Origin: Streptomyces bacillaris
Lineage (GTDB): Bacteria; Actinomycetota; Actinomycetes; Streptomycetales; Streptomycetaceae
Direction of reading: 5' to 3'
Assembly: GCF_003268675.1 (NCBI RefSeq)
Contig: NZ_CP029378.1
Span: 7,254,001-7,318,000 of the forward strand
Length of the DNA stretch: 64,000 nucleotides
A program made the position numbers and the translations under genes. Shown one piece after another: positions 16,168-25,259 of this stretch (the first letter of the stretch is position 1; every line of letters begins with the position of its first letter). The notes under the pieces were generated by a model, which ran no database searches, had not been told where the DNA came from, and worked only from the letters and a program-made list of their open reading frames with translations.

Positions 16168-19100
16168 CCGTTGGGTCCTCCGCCGTCGGACGGGGAGGCC
16201 GGGGAGCCCGGACCGCGCGTGGGCGGGTCGGTGTGCTCCTTCCCGAGGTGCGGCTTCCCGGTGCCTGGGCCGGTGCCGTCCGGCTTCCGGGCGTCGGCGG
16301 AGAGGGTCCGGCCGGACGACGGCACCGCCTGCTGCGGGATCGTCGCCTCGGTGTCCCCGCCACCGGCCGCCACGGCCGAAGGCTTTGGTGAGCGGCCCGC
16401 CGCCCGCCGTCCCCGGCCCGGTGCGGAGACCGTGACCAGTGCGGCGAACAGGGCGATCAGCGCCAGGAGTTGGGCGGTGGCCCCGAAGGCGCCCTCGCCC
16501 CTGGCCGTGTACTCCCCGGTGCCGATGGCCACGACCACCCCGGCCGCCGCCATGGAGGCGAAGGCGACGGGCGCCAGCCACGACGGGCGGAAGTGGGCGA
16601 GCACCGCGAGGACGGGCACCACCAGGGCGACCGGACCCGCGATCACGATGCCCACCAGGGTGAGCGCCACCGTGCCCAGGATCAGCCCCGGACCCGGCGG
16701 AACCGGCTGGTCCGCGTGCGTACCGTCGTACGCGCCCTCCGCACCACCGGAGTCCCGGCGACGGCCGAACGCGAGCCCCACCAGCACCAGGAAGAGCACC
16801 CCGGCCCCGATCAGCCCCGCCTGGTAGATCCGCGCGGGACCGTACTCCAGGGTGACCGTGCCGCCCTCGCCCTCGGGGACCAGCCAGGCCTGCTGCCAGC
16901 CGTCGATCCGCAGCGGCGTCAGCTCCTTGCCGTTCAGCGTGGCCTTCCAGCCCTTGTTGTGGTTCTCGTGGAGCTGGAGGTACGAGGCCTCGCCCGCGCC
17001 GATGGTCAGCGTGCGGCGGTCGCCCTCGCTCTCCTTGACGTCGAGCGTCCGGGCCGTGGCCGCGGGAGCCTTCGTCCCACCCGAGGAGAGCGTGACATCG
17101 GTGATCGCGAGCGGACCGGCGTCCCCGGCCTCCACCGTGTGGGTCGAGGCGCCCAGCTCCACCTTGCTCTGCTCGGAGCAGAGCGAGACGGCGATGGGGC
17201 GACGCTGGGTCAGATCCCCGATTCTGCCCTCCGCCTTGGTCTCCATGAGCGTGCCGCCGATGGCGAGGACCGGACCCTTTCCGCAGGGCAGGCTGAACTC
17301 CTTCTCCGGGTCCGGCTGCGGCGAGCGGAACTTGTCCAGCGCCGGGATGTAGACCTCGCTCAGCCCGACCGGCAGCTGCAACTTGTCGCCGGCGAACGGG
17401 TTGTGGACGGTGAGCGGCGCGGTACGCGAGATGGTGATGTCCATCTTGTCGGTCTTGATGGGGGAGAAGCGGGCCATGCCGTTCTCGTCCACCGCCGCCA
17501 CCGCCGTGCCGTCCGGCGAGCTGATCTGCACCTGCTCGGGCCGGGCGGAGATCCCGCCGGCCGCCGCGAAGACGATCTCCCCGACCTCGGTCGCCTCCGG
17601 CCACGACAGGCGCAGTACGGGGCGGTCGCCCGCGATCCACGCCGTGGTGAGGTCGCCGTCGGTGAGGTTGCGCGCGGTGAGGTTGGTGCCGAGCCGGGCC
17701 GTGGAGTCGGCGCTCACCAGGATCTGGTTGCGCTTCCCCGTCAGCTCGAACAGCAGCTTGTCCAGCGCGTCGCCCGGCACGGGCACCGCACTCGCGGCGA
17801 CCGTGTACTCCCCGGCCTGACCGGTGGTGAACTGCCGGTGCAGCCCGGTCTCCGCGGCCACGGCGGAGAGCCCGCCCGGGTCGCTGCCGCGCTTCAGCGC
17901 GTAGACCGTCGCGTCGGCACCCTCACGCGGGGCGTCGGCGGGCAGCTCCAGCATCCGGGTCACCTGCACCCCGGGGATGGCGATGTCGCTGAACCCGGCG
18001 CCGGTCAGACCGGGGCGCCCCTGCTGGGACTTGAGGATCGTCACCTTCAGCCACTGGGCCGGGCCCTCGGGCGCGGCCACCTGCTGGAGGGAGCCGTCGG
18101 GGCGGACCGGGCTGTCCTTGTGGCCCCGGTCCGTCTCGACGCGCACCTCGGTCGCCGCCGCCCGCACACCGTTGCCGGGGAGCGGGGTGAGCTGCAGCGA
18201 GGCGGGAATCTCCTGCGTACCGGAGAAGTCGATCCGGACCCACTCGCCCTTCGGGGAGGCCGCGGAGCCCTCGGCCCACGCCGTGTCCGGGTTGCCGTCG
18301 AAGGCGTTGACCGGGTCGTACTGCGGCAGATGGAAGAGCCAGTTGCCGACGGACGACGCGGTCACCGACTTGGCGCCCCGCAGCACCGCCGTGGTCTGGT
18401 GCTGCTTCCCCTCGGTCGGCAGGATCTGGCGCGGCTGCGCACCCGGGTCCTGCTCGGCCTCCGGCGCGTTGCGCTCGTCCGCCGTGTAGGTGTGGGACGT
18501 GTTGGTGTTGACCAGGCCGAAGCGGGTGTCGGCCCGGCGCAGCCCGTCGCCCGCCGCGTAGAGCGACGGCTTGCCCACGCCCGGGTGGGCGTCACCGGCC
18601 AGCACGGTCGGCCGGCCCTCCAGGACACCGGCCGCCGCGAGCGGCAGCAGGGACTCCGGGCCGCCGCTGACGACGGCGGTCGAGGAGACGGGGACGGCGG
18701 TCGCCCGGCCGGGACGCTCGGTGCCGGTGGGCGGCTCGTAGATCTCCACCGCCTTCTGGCGCGGGTAGAGCCCCTCGATCTGCACCGGGGTGCCGTCGGC
18801 GATCCGGCCGCCGGTCATCACCGGGCCGTAGCTCTCGACGCGCCGGTAGCCGGAGGCCTCCAGGGTGCGCTTGACCGTGGTGGTGGGCACGTACCCCAAC
18901 TGGTCCGGGTCCAGGTCGTTGCGGACCACGACGTAGTGCAGCCCCGCCCGGTTCAGGAACTCGCTCAGCCCGGGCACCTGCCCGCCGGAGGTGAGCGCCT
19001 GCTCGACCGCGTCCATCGCCCGCCGGTTGCCCGGGGTGCCGAAGGGGACGTAGTCGCGCTGGGCGTACGGCGTGTCGGCCAGCACGTCCAGCGGCTGGTC

Positions 19101-20567
19101 GATGGTGGAGCCCCAGGCGTAGATGCCGTGCGCGGTGGCGGGCACCACGAGGGCCCGGTCGTCCGGAGAGTTCTCCTTGAGCCAGTCCGCGGCCTTCGCC
19201 CAGTGATCCGGGATCTCCTTGAACGAACCCGGCTGCAGGATCGACCCGTTGACGTACGGCCAGGCAAGACCCGGCAGCACGAGCACGGCGGCGACCACCG
19301 GGGCCAGCCGGCGCGCCCGCACCGGCACCCGCCCGTCCTGCCCGCTCCGCCCGAGCCGCAGCGCGAGCACGGCGGTGATGTGGGCCAGGCCGAGCGCCAG
19401 GGCGAGGGCCAGACCCGTCTGGAACTTGTAGATGTTGCGGAACGGCACCAGCCAGGTGTCCAGCCACTCCTGCACGGTCCCGTGGAAGAGACCGCCCAGC
19501 GCACCGCCGTACCCGGCGAGCGTGATCAGCGCGACGGAGAGCACGGTCAGCACCAGCCAGCGGCGCTCGGGCAGATCGCGCCGGGCCAGACCGGCCAGAC
19601 CCAGCGCGGCGGCCAGCGCCGAGCCCAGGATCGTGACGGTCCCGGTGACGACGGTCCACCCGGCGGGCAGCCAGGCCTCGCCGAAGTTCAGATAGCCGAC
19701 CCAGTTGCCCGCGCCGCGCAGCGCCTCGGCCGCCGACATGGTCGTCGTCGTGGTGAACGACGACTCCACGTACGGCATGAAGTTCTCACCGAAGACGCCG
19801 AGCAGCAGCAGCGGAACGATCCACCACGCGGTCGCGAGGATCACGCCGGGTATCCACCACAGCAGCAGCGCCCGCTTGCGCGGACCCCCCGGCCGGGAGA
19901 GCAGATAGAGCCCCACCGGCAGCAGCGAGGCCAGCGTGGACGCCGCGTTCACCCCGCCCATCAGCGGGATCAGCAGCGCGGAACGGGCGGCGGCGATCCG
20001 CGGCGCGAGGCGCGCGTCCGTCAGCGGCAGCAGCACCCACGGCAGCATCGCGCCCGGCAGGGCGGCGGCCGAGGTCGAGCCGATCACGATCGTGTACGTC
20101 GGCCAGAGCGCGTACACCAGGGCGCCGAGCAGCCGGGTGGCCGAGGAGCCCACCCGCAGCCGCTCCGCCAGCCGCAGCGCGCCCCAGAAGGCGGTCGCCA
20201 CGATCAGCGAGAGCCACAGTCGCTCCGCGAGCCAGGTCGGCACCTTCGTGAGCTCGGCCAGCCCGTAGTACGGCAGCATCGGCACGAGGTAGCCGATGTA
20301 CTGGTCGGCGATCCCGCCGAACCCGTTCCGGCTGTGCCACAGCTCGCCCAGGTCACCGAGGAACCGCCCGGGATCCACGACGACCCCGAGCTTGGTGTCG
20401 AACGTCATGCGTCCCGGCGACACCGCCAGGAACGCCACGAACACCACGGCCCAGACCCCCAGCAGCCAGCGCCGCGAACGGGGCGCCGTACCGTCGGCCG
20501 GTCTGCCGGATGGCGGGTCGCCGCCGTCCGGGGCCTGGTGGGGTGGGAGGTGGACTGCGCTGGTCAT
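16164..20567 (-). CDS. DUF3367/AftD-type GT-C arabinofuranosyltransferase-like membrane protein
   Basis: A 1467-residue polytopic enzyme. The N-terminal 450 residues hold about a dozen membrane helices of a GT-C glycosyltransferase, starting WLLGVWAVVFVAFLAVSPG and followed by the loop MTFDTKLGVVVDPGRFLGDL. The long extracytoplasmic region contains carbohydrate-binding (discoidin-like) segments such as ASSVGNWLFHLPQYDPVNAFDGNPDTAW and a second copy around DLTTAWIAGDRPVLRLSW. The C-terminus returns to the membrane with four more helices and ends in a Gly/Pro tail. AftD in mycobacteria adds alpha-1,3-arabinofuranose from a polyprenyl donor to arabinan. Streptomyces lack arabinogalactan, so the sugar and acceptor here are open. 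Starts and stops overlap neighbours by ATGA on both sides. Confidence 0.88.
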   Translation of the reverse strand: MTSAVHLPPHQAPDGGDPPSGRPADGTAPRSRRWLLGVWAVVFVAFLAVSPGRMTFDTKLGVVVDPGRFLGDLGELWHSRNGFGGIADQYIGYLVPMLPYYGLAELTKVPTWLAERLWLSLIVATAFWGALRLAERLRVGSSATRLLGALVYALWPTYTIVIGSTSAAALPGAMLPWVLLPLTDARLAPRIAAARSALLIPLMGGVNAASTLASLLPVGLYLLSRPGGPRKRALLLWWIPGVILATAWWIVPLLLLGVFGENFMPYVESSFTTTTTMSAAEALRGAGNWVGYLNFGEAWLPAGWTVVTGTVTILGSALAAALGLAGLARRDLPERRWLVLTVLSVALITLAGYGGALGGLFHGTVQEWLDTWLVPFRNIYKFQTGLALALALGLAHITAVLALRLGRSGQDGRVPVRARRLAPVVAAVLVLPGLAWPYVNGSILQPGSFKEIPDHWAKAADWLKENSPDDRALVVPATAHGIYAWGSTIDQPLDVLADTPYAQRDYVPFGTPGNRRAMDAVEQALTSGGQVPGLSEFLNRAGLHYVVVRNDLDPDQLGYVPTTTVKRTLEASGYRRVESYGPVMTGGRIADGTPVQIEGLYPRQKAVEIYEPPTGTERPGRATAVPVSSTAVVSGGPESLLPLAAAGVLEGRPTVLAGDAHPGVGKPSLYAAGDGLRRADTRFGLVNTNTSHTYTADERNAPEAEQDPGAQPRQILPTEGKQHQTTAVLRGAKSVTASSVGNWLFHLPQYDPVNAFDGNPDTAWAEGSAASPKGEWVRIDFSGTQEIPASLQLTPLPGNGVRAAATEVRVETDRGHKDSPVRPDGSLQQVAAPEGPAQWLKVTILKSQQGRPGLTGAGFSDIAIPGVQVTRMLELPADAPREGADATVYALKRGSDPGGLSAVAAETGLHRQFTTGQAGEYTVAASAVPVPGDALDKLLFELTGKRNQILVSADSTARLGTNLTARNLTDGDLTTAWIAGDRPVLRLSWPEATEVGEIVFAAAGGISARPEQVQISSPDGTAVAAVDENGMARFSPIKTDKMDITISRTAPLTVHNPFAGDKLQLPVGLSEVYIPALDKFRSPQPDPEKEFSLPCGKGPVLAIGGTLMETKAEGRIGDLTQRRPIAVSLCSEQSKVELGASTHTVEAGDAGPLAITDVTLSSGGTKAPAATARTLDVKESEGDRRTLTIGAGEASYLQLHENHNKGWKATLNGKELTPLRIDGWQQAWLVPEGEGGTVTLEYGPARIYQAGLIGAGVLFLVLVGLAFGRRRDSGGAEGAYDGTHADQPVPPGPGLILGTVALTLVGIVIAGPVALVVPVLAVLAHFRPSWLAPVAFASMAAAGVVVAIGTGEYTARGEGAFGATAQLLALIALFAALVTVSAPGRGRRAAGRSPKPSAVAAGGGDTEATIPQQAVPSSGRTLSADARKPDGTGPGTGKPHLGKEHTDPPTRGPGSPASPSDGGGPNG

Positions 20568-21292
20568 GAACACCGCCGGAGAATGAGAAGGAGGTTCCAG
20601 GTGGCGAATTCCCGCACTCCGGGCACCCGGGTGACAAGTTCGGGCAGGACCGGCCAGTACCGCGACCGCGCGGACACGATGTCCACGTCGGTACGGCCCC
20701 GCACATGGCGCAGTGTCGGGCCGACGCCGATCCTGAAGAGGTTCTCGCCGAGGCGGTGCTTGGCCGGCTTGCCGGTGCGCCGCTCGTACCGTGCGCGGGC
20801 GCGCTCGGCGCCCAGGTAGTGCCAGGGGGCCCACTCGTGGCCGCCCCACGGCGAGTACCAGTTGGTGAACGAGACGTAGATCAGCCCGCCGGGGCGGGTG
20901 ATCCGCGCCATCTCGCTGAGAAAGGTGTGGGGGTCCTCGACGTGCTCCAGCACGTTGGAGGAGAAGGTGACATCGGCCGCCCCGTCCGCGAGGGGCAGCA
21001 GATAGCCGTCCGCGACGACCGCGTCCCGCGGCCCCCGCGCCGACCGGTCACCCAGCACCCCGGCGTCCGGCTCGAAGAGATAGCCCTGCGCGCCGCGCCG
21101 CCGGAACTCCCGGGTGAAGTAACCGGGGCCGCCGCCGACGTCGACGACGACCTTCCCCTCCAGGGGGACATGCCGCTCGACCTGGTCCGCCGCGTCCCTG
21201 GCCAGCAGGGTGTAGACGGTCTCCGGGTCCTCGGGCTCGCGCAGGAAGGCGCGGAACAGCGCGAGGGAACGGCGGAAGGACGGGTCTTTCAC
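20564..21292 (-). CDS. Class I SAM-dependent methyltransferase
   Basis: A 242-residue methyltransferase. VVVDVGGGPGYFTREFRRRGAQGYLFEPD is the SAM-binding region and FSSNVLEHVEDPHTFLSEMARITRPGGLIYVSF the post-motif segment. The C-terminal NWYSPWGGHEWAPWHYLGAERARARYERRTGKPAKHRLGENLF is typical of methyltransferases found with GT-C glycosyltransferases in actinobacteria. The GTG start at 21292 overlaps the stop of the glycosyltransferase before it, and its stop overlaps the next start, so translation is coupled throughout. It probably methylates a glycan precursor. Confidence 0.87.
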   Translation of the reverse strand: MKDPSFRRSLALFRAFLREPEDPETVYTLLARDAADQVERHVPLEGKVVVDVGGGPGYFTREFRRRGAQGYLFEPDAGVLGDRSARGPRDAVVADGYLLPLADGAADVTFSSNVLEHVEDPHTFLSEMARITRPGGLIYVSFTNWYSPWGGHEWAPWHYLGAERARARYERRTGKPAKHRLGENLFRIGVGPTLRHVRGRTDVDIVSARSRYWPVLPELVTRVPGVREFATWNLLLILRRCS

Positions 21293-22458
21293 GGGCGGGC
21301 ACCCGTCGGCCAGGACCGCGTACCGCTGATCGCCTCGGCGGCCACGGCCTCCAGCTGGGTCACGCTGCTGCTCCACCGGTAGGCGGCGGCCCGCTCGCGC
21401 GCGGCCTTGCCCATCGCCCGGCGGCGCTCCTCGTCCAGCGCCAGCGCGCACCAGGCCGCGGCGAAGGACGACTCGCCCCGGGCGAGGATGCCCGTGACCC
21501 CGTCCTCGACGGAGTCGCGCAGCCCGGGGACGTCGAAGCCGAGGGTCGGCGTCGACCGGGAACCGGCCTCCGTGACCACCAGCCCCCATCCCTCGACGGC
21601 CGCCGGGTGCAGCAGCATCCAGGAGGCGCAGAGCAGCCGGTGCTTCTCCTCCTCGGAGACATGCCCGGCGAACTCCACACCGGGACCGGCGAGCCGCTCC
21701 AGCCGCTCGCGCTCGGGACCGTCACCGACGACCACGAGCCGGCCGCCGGTGACGGGCCGGACCCGCTCCCAGAGCTGGAGCAGCAGGTCGATGCGCTTGT
21801 AGTCGACCAGCCGGCCGAGCGCCAGGAAGAGCGGGGTCGCGGAGCGTTCGGTCTGCGGGCGCGGCTCCTGGACGCCGTTGTTCACCAGCCGTATCCGCTC
21901 GTCCGGAACGCCCAGCTCCCGCAGGGCGGTCGCGGTGGACGGGGAGACGGCGATCATCAGATGGTCCCGGTAGGCCCGGGAGAGCGCCCAGTGTTCGAGC
22001 TGTCGCCCGGCGCGGGCCACCGGCGCCGGGAAACGCATCTCCCACAGATCGGTGTGGACATGGTTGACCAGGCACACCGTCGGACCCCGGTGCCACAGGG
22101 GCGCCAGGTACGGCATGCCGTTGCAGACCTCCACCAGCAGGTCGCAGCTGCCGACCTGCCGGGCGAACGCGGAGCGGGCGCCGAGGTAGTGCCCCAGCTG
22201 GGAGCCCGCGGAGACGACCCGGTAGGGCCGCCGCGCGGCCTGCCCACCGCAGAGCAGGGTGACGTCGTGGCCGCGTTCGGTGAGGCCGAGGGCGAGCTGG
22301 TCGATGAGCAGCTCGGAGCCGCCCGCGGCCGGGTTGCCCAGGTCGCGGTGGGCGAGGAAGACGATGCGTCTCGGGGAGGCGGGAATCCTGGGGGAGACCG
22401 GGCCCTGACCCTGTGGCGCGGCTGCGTGGAGCAGCGGGGGAGGTACGTGCTGGGGCAT
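21289..22458 (-). CDS. GT4-family glycosyltransferase
   Basis: A 389-residue cytoplasmic glycosyltransferase with two Rossmann domains. The N-terminal acceptor domain begins RRIVFLAHRDLGNPAAGGSELLIDQL. The C-terminal donor domain contains LFLALGRLVDYKRIDLLLQLW, VVVGDGPERERLERLAG and the E-x7-E motif HPAAVEGWGLVVTEAGSRS. It transfers a sugar from a nucleotide donor with retention. ATG 22458 has GGAG 5 bases upstream. It is the first gene of the overlapping envelope operon and would build the lipid-linked precursor acted on by the GT-C enzyme. Confidence 0.9.
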   Translation of the reverse strand: MPQHVPPPLLHAAAPQGQGPVSPRIPASPRRIVFLAHRDLGNPAAGGSELLIDQLALGLTERGHDVTLLCGGQAARRPYRVVSAGSQLGHYLGARSAFARQVGSCDLLVEVCNGMPYLAPLWHRGPTVCLVNHVHTDLWEMRFPAPVARAGRQLEHWALSRAYRDHLMIAVSPSTATALRELGVPDERIRLVNNGVQEPRPQTERSATPLFLALGRLVDYKRIDLLLQLWERVRPVTGGRLVVVGDGPERERLERLAGPGVEFAGHVSEEEKHRLLCASWMLLHPAAVEGWGLVVTEAGSRSTPTLGFDVPGLRDSVEDGVTGILARGESSFAAAWCALALDEERRRAMGKAARERAAAYRWSSSVTQLEAVAAEAISGTRSWPTGARP

Positions 22459-22711
22459 GGGTGCTCCAACTCGGCTCGGGGAGCGGGGGACTCGGGTGGG
22501 GCTGGGACGAGCGGTGAGGGTTCCGGTGCCGGAGGGGCGAGGCGCACGGGAACGGGGTCGGGAAGACGGAAAGGGAACGGGTGTGAAGGTGGTGCGGTGG
22601 GGCGCGGGATCAAGGTGTGACGAGACCGGGGGCCGTGCTTTGGTGGGGATAGACAGTTTTCGTCACGGGTAGGCACCCGGCTACTCACCGATGCGACAAC
22701 TTGCCGGTAAC

Positions 22712-23695
22712 TCAGGTGGGCGAGTTCGTCATCATGTGAGTATTCGGGGCCTCCGGCTCGCTCCGGCGCCCCCGGACGACGAGCACCGTGCCCACCAGGG
22801 TGAGGACGAGACCGAGCGCGACCGTCCCCGCCGGCAGGGTTCCGCCGAGCAGTGCCAGCCGCTTGCTGTCCGCCGACGCCAGCTCGACCTGCTTCTTCTG
22901 GGTCTCCTCGGTGAACTCGACCCGCTTGCTCTCCAGCAGCGTCACGGCGTCCTTGGAGGAGCCCGGCGCCCGCAGCGTCTTCCTCGGGCCGATCGCCGCG
23001 TTGATGATCCGCCCGGTCCGCTGGTCCACCACCAGCTCGATGCCGCTGTTGGAGTACCACTCCTCGGCCAGGATCTGGGGCGTCTTCGGCCTGTCCACGA
23101 GCACGCCGGGCACCTGGCGCACCCCGGTCCTGGTCGGCTCGACCTTGCCCTTGAACAGGTAGCCCTCGTACCCCTGGATCTTCCGCTCGCCCGCGTACTC
23201 CAGGCGCACCACGCCGCCGAGGGTGCTGTCCCACCAGCGGTATGCGCGTCTTTCGACATCGAAGGGGAACTTCAGATACGCCTCGCCGTCGAAGGTCGGG
23301 GACTCCTCGCAGCAGTGGACCGGCTCATTGGTGTACCGGTCGGTCACCCAGCGCTCCATGGTCCACTGCAGGGCGTCCCGCGGATCGGAGGCGGGCAGGG
23401 TCTCGGAGTGGTCGACCGAGGTGGACACGTCCCATACGGCGTTGCCGCTCTTGAGGCTGTCCGCCACGTCCCCGCGCACCTGGCGGGTGATCGTGATCTC
23501 CTTGCCCGTGACCGTCTCCACCTCGCCGGTGTCGAAGTAGCTGCCGGTCCCGGTGAAGACCGTGGTCGTGTCGGTGTCGATCGGGGTGCGCTTGGCCTGC
23601 GGCTGGACGTACCAGACGAGCAGGGGCGCGAGGACGAGCAGAAAGACCCCTGCACCCAGTAGGAAAAGTGACAGAGGTGAAGCAGTGCGGCGCAT
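22712..23695 (-). CDS. DUF3068 (PorA-family) membrane protein
   Basis: A 327-residue protein with one membrane helix at each end (LFLLGAGVFLLVLAPLLVWYV at about 9-29, and GTVALGLVLTLVGTVLVV near the C-terminus) and a large extracytoplasmic domain between. Family marks include TVFTGTGSYFDTGEVE, HCCEESPTFDGEAYLKFPFDVERR and YEGYLFKG. Databases name some relatives porin PorA family, but two helices and a globular domain do not show a porin here. AGGAG precedes ATG 23695. The gene lies 253 bases upstream of the glycan operon in the same orientation; relatives co-occur with AftD-like enzymes, so a role in the same envelope process is likely. Confidence 0.8.
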   Translation of the reverse strand: MRRTASPLSLFLLGAGVFLLVLAPLLVWYVQPQAKRTPIDTDTTTVFTGTGSYFDTGEVETVTGKEITITRQVRGDVADSLKSGNAVWDVSTSVDHSETLPASDPRDALQWTMERWVTDRYTNEPVHCCEESPTFDGEAYLKFPFDVERRAYRWWDSTLGGVVRLEYAGERKIQGYEGYLFKGKVEPTRTGVRQVPGVLVDRPKTPQILAEEWYSNSGIELVVDQRTGRIINAAIGPRKTLRAPGSSKDAVTLLESKRVEFTEETQKKQVELASADSKRLALLGGTLPAGTVALGLVLTLVGTVLVVRGRRSEPEAPNTHMMTNSPT

Positions 23696-23769
23696 CCGGG
23701 CACTCCTGGGTCGAATCTCTTCGCGGGAGGTGCACGGGCCCCGGGCCGGTCAGCCCTTGATTGGCGTGA

Positions 23770-23799
23770 ACAGTAAGCAAGGCCTTGACGGCATGTCAA
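23770..23799 (-). promoter_or_regulatory. Predicted sigma-70-type promoter of the DUF3068 gene
   Basis: On the minus strand TTGACA (23799-23794) and TACTGT (23775-23770) are spaced by 18 bases, 75 bases upstream of the ATG. The -35 lies in a TTGAC-N5-GTCAA palindrome (23785-23799) that also offers TTGACG to the plus strand, so divergent promoters may overlap here. Confidence 0.5.
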
Positions 23800-23882
23800 T
23801 GGACTGCCGACACTGTGTGCCAGCCGGAGGGGCCCGGCTGTACGGAGCGGGGATCGACTCCGAGCAAGGAGCTGACCCGATC

Positions 23883-24035
23883 ATGCGCAGACTCATCACC
23901 GCCGCCGCCACCGCTCTGGTGGGCGCGGCGCTCGCCGTCGGTGCCGCCATGGGCATCGTGGCGCTGCTCGACGCCACGCCCGAGCAGCCGAACACCCCCC
24001 TGATCAGCTACGAGACCGCGTCGGCGGGCTCGTGA
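23883..24035 (+). CDS. Small single-pass membrane protein (DUF2613-like)
   Basis: A 50-residue protein starting MRRLITAAATALVGAALAVGAAMGIVALL, a positive start plus one membrane helix, followed by a short exported tail ending NTPLISYETASAGS. AAGGAG lies 11 bases before ATG 23883. Size and layout resemble DUF2613 proteins of actinobacteria, but the match is tentative. Its stop overlaps the GTG of the PucR-type regulator, so the two are translationally coupled. Confidence 0.65.
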   Translation: MRRLITAAATALVGAALAVGAAMGIVALLDATPEQPNTPLISYETASAGS

Positions 24036-25240
24036 AGTCTCACGCCTGGCAGGAGGTGCCCCGGTCGAAGGTGGAGCGGTTCGCCTCCATCGCCCTGGCC
24101 GAGGCCCCGGAGATCGCCCAGAAGATCCTCACCGAGATCCGGCAGGACTACCCCTACCTCCAGCTCGTCGAGGACGAGTCCGGCGAGCCCATGGCGCTCG
24201 TCGGCATCCGCCGGGCCATCGAGGGCTTCGTCCGCCACCTCGCCTCCGGCGCCGCCGACCCCCGGGTGCCCCCGGAGGTCTTCCAGGAGTTCGGCCGGGG
24301 CGAGGGGCTGCACGGGCGCACCCTCGACTCCCTCCAGGCCGTCTACCGGCTCGGCGTCCGGCTCACCTGGCGCAGGTTCGCCGAGATCGGCCAGCAGGTC
24401 GACATCGCCGCCCCCGCCATGTACGAGCTGGCCGAATCCGGCTTCGAGTATCTGGACGGCCTCGTGGAACAGTCGGTCCTGGGCTACGCCGAGGCGGCGG
24501 CCCGCCGTGCCAGCGAGCGGCTGCGCCTCCAGCGCCAGCTGATCGACCTGCTCCTGGTGGAGCACCGCGGCGACTCCGCCCGTACGCTCGCCGAGCGGGC
24601 GGCCCGGGTGGGCTGGGAGCTGCCGGAGACCATCGCGGTGGGCGTCCTGATGCGCCCCGCCCGGGAGGCCGTGGCCCCCGCGGTGGGGCAGGGGATCCTG
24701 CTGGAGATGGAGAGCGAGCAGCCCCGCATCGTCATCCCCGACCCGGAGACGGCCGGCCGGGCGGAGACCCTGCGCCGGGCCACCGCCGGCTGGTCCGGCG
24801 CGATCGGCCCGTCGGTCCCGCTGGCCGCCGCCGCCACCTCGCTGCGCTGGGCCGAGACGGCCGTCCAGCTGATCAAGAAGAACCTGCTGCCCCAGGGCGA
24901 GGTGCTGCACTGCACCGAGCGCACCGAGGAGCTGGTGCTCCTGCCGTCCCGGGAGCTGATCGACGCCGCCGCCCGCCGCTGCCTCGCCCCGCTGGACGGC
25001 CTCGGCCCGACCGCCGCGCGGCGGCTGGCCGAGACCCTGCTCGCCTGGATCGAGACGCCCGGGGGCGCCCCCGAGGTCGCCCAGCGGCTCGGCATCCACC
25101 CGCAGACGGCCCGCTACCGGCTCCGCCAGATCCGCGAGCTGTGGGGCGACGCGATCGACGACCCCGACCAGCGCTTCGAAATGCTGCTGGTGCTCCGCTC
25201 ACAGAGGCTGAGGGGAGCACCAGCGGCGGGGGGCGAGTGA
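24032..25240 (+). CDS. PucR/CdaR-type transcriptional regulator
   Basis: A 402-residue regulator. The C-terminal 50 residues form the PucR helix-turn-helix (GAPEVAQRLGIHPQTARYRLRQIRELWGDAIDDP). The middle has the GGDEF-like fold of this family and the N-terminal 180 residues are helical (RRAIEGFVRHLASG, YELAESGFEYLDGLVEQSVLGYAEAAARRASE). The GTG start overlaps the stop of the small membrane protein. It ends 20 bases before the convergent SDR gene. Its target and ligand cannot be read from the sequence. Confidence 0.88.
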   Translation: MKSHAWQEVPRSKVERFASIALAEAPEIAQKILTEIRQDYPYLQLVEDESGEPMALVGIRRAIEGFVRHLASGAADPRVPPEVFQEFGRGEGLHGRTLDSLQAVYRLGVRLTWRRFAEIGQQVDIAAPAMYELAESGFEYLDGLVEQSVLGYAEAAARRASERLRLQRQLIDLLLVEHRGDSARTLAERAARVGWELPETIAVGVLMRPAREAVAPAVGQGILLEMESEQPRIVIPDPETAGRAETLRRATAGWSGAIGPSVPLAAAATSLRWAETAVQLIKKNLLPQGEVLHCTERTEELVLLPSRELIDAAARRCLAPLDGLGPTAARRLAETLLAWIETPGGAPEVAQRLGIHPQTARYRLRQIRELWGDAIDDPDQRFEMLLVLRSQRLRGAPAAGGE

Positions 25241-25259
25241 CCCCCGCAGGCGTACGGGA

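Noticed and set aside
16470..20819. 1449-codon open frame opposite the AftD-like gene
   Set aside because: Low-complexity Arg/Gly/Gln sequence with no pattern; an antisense shadow of a long real gene.
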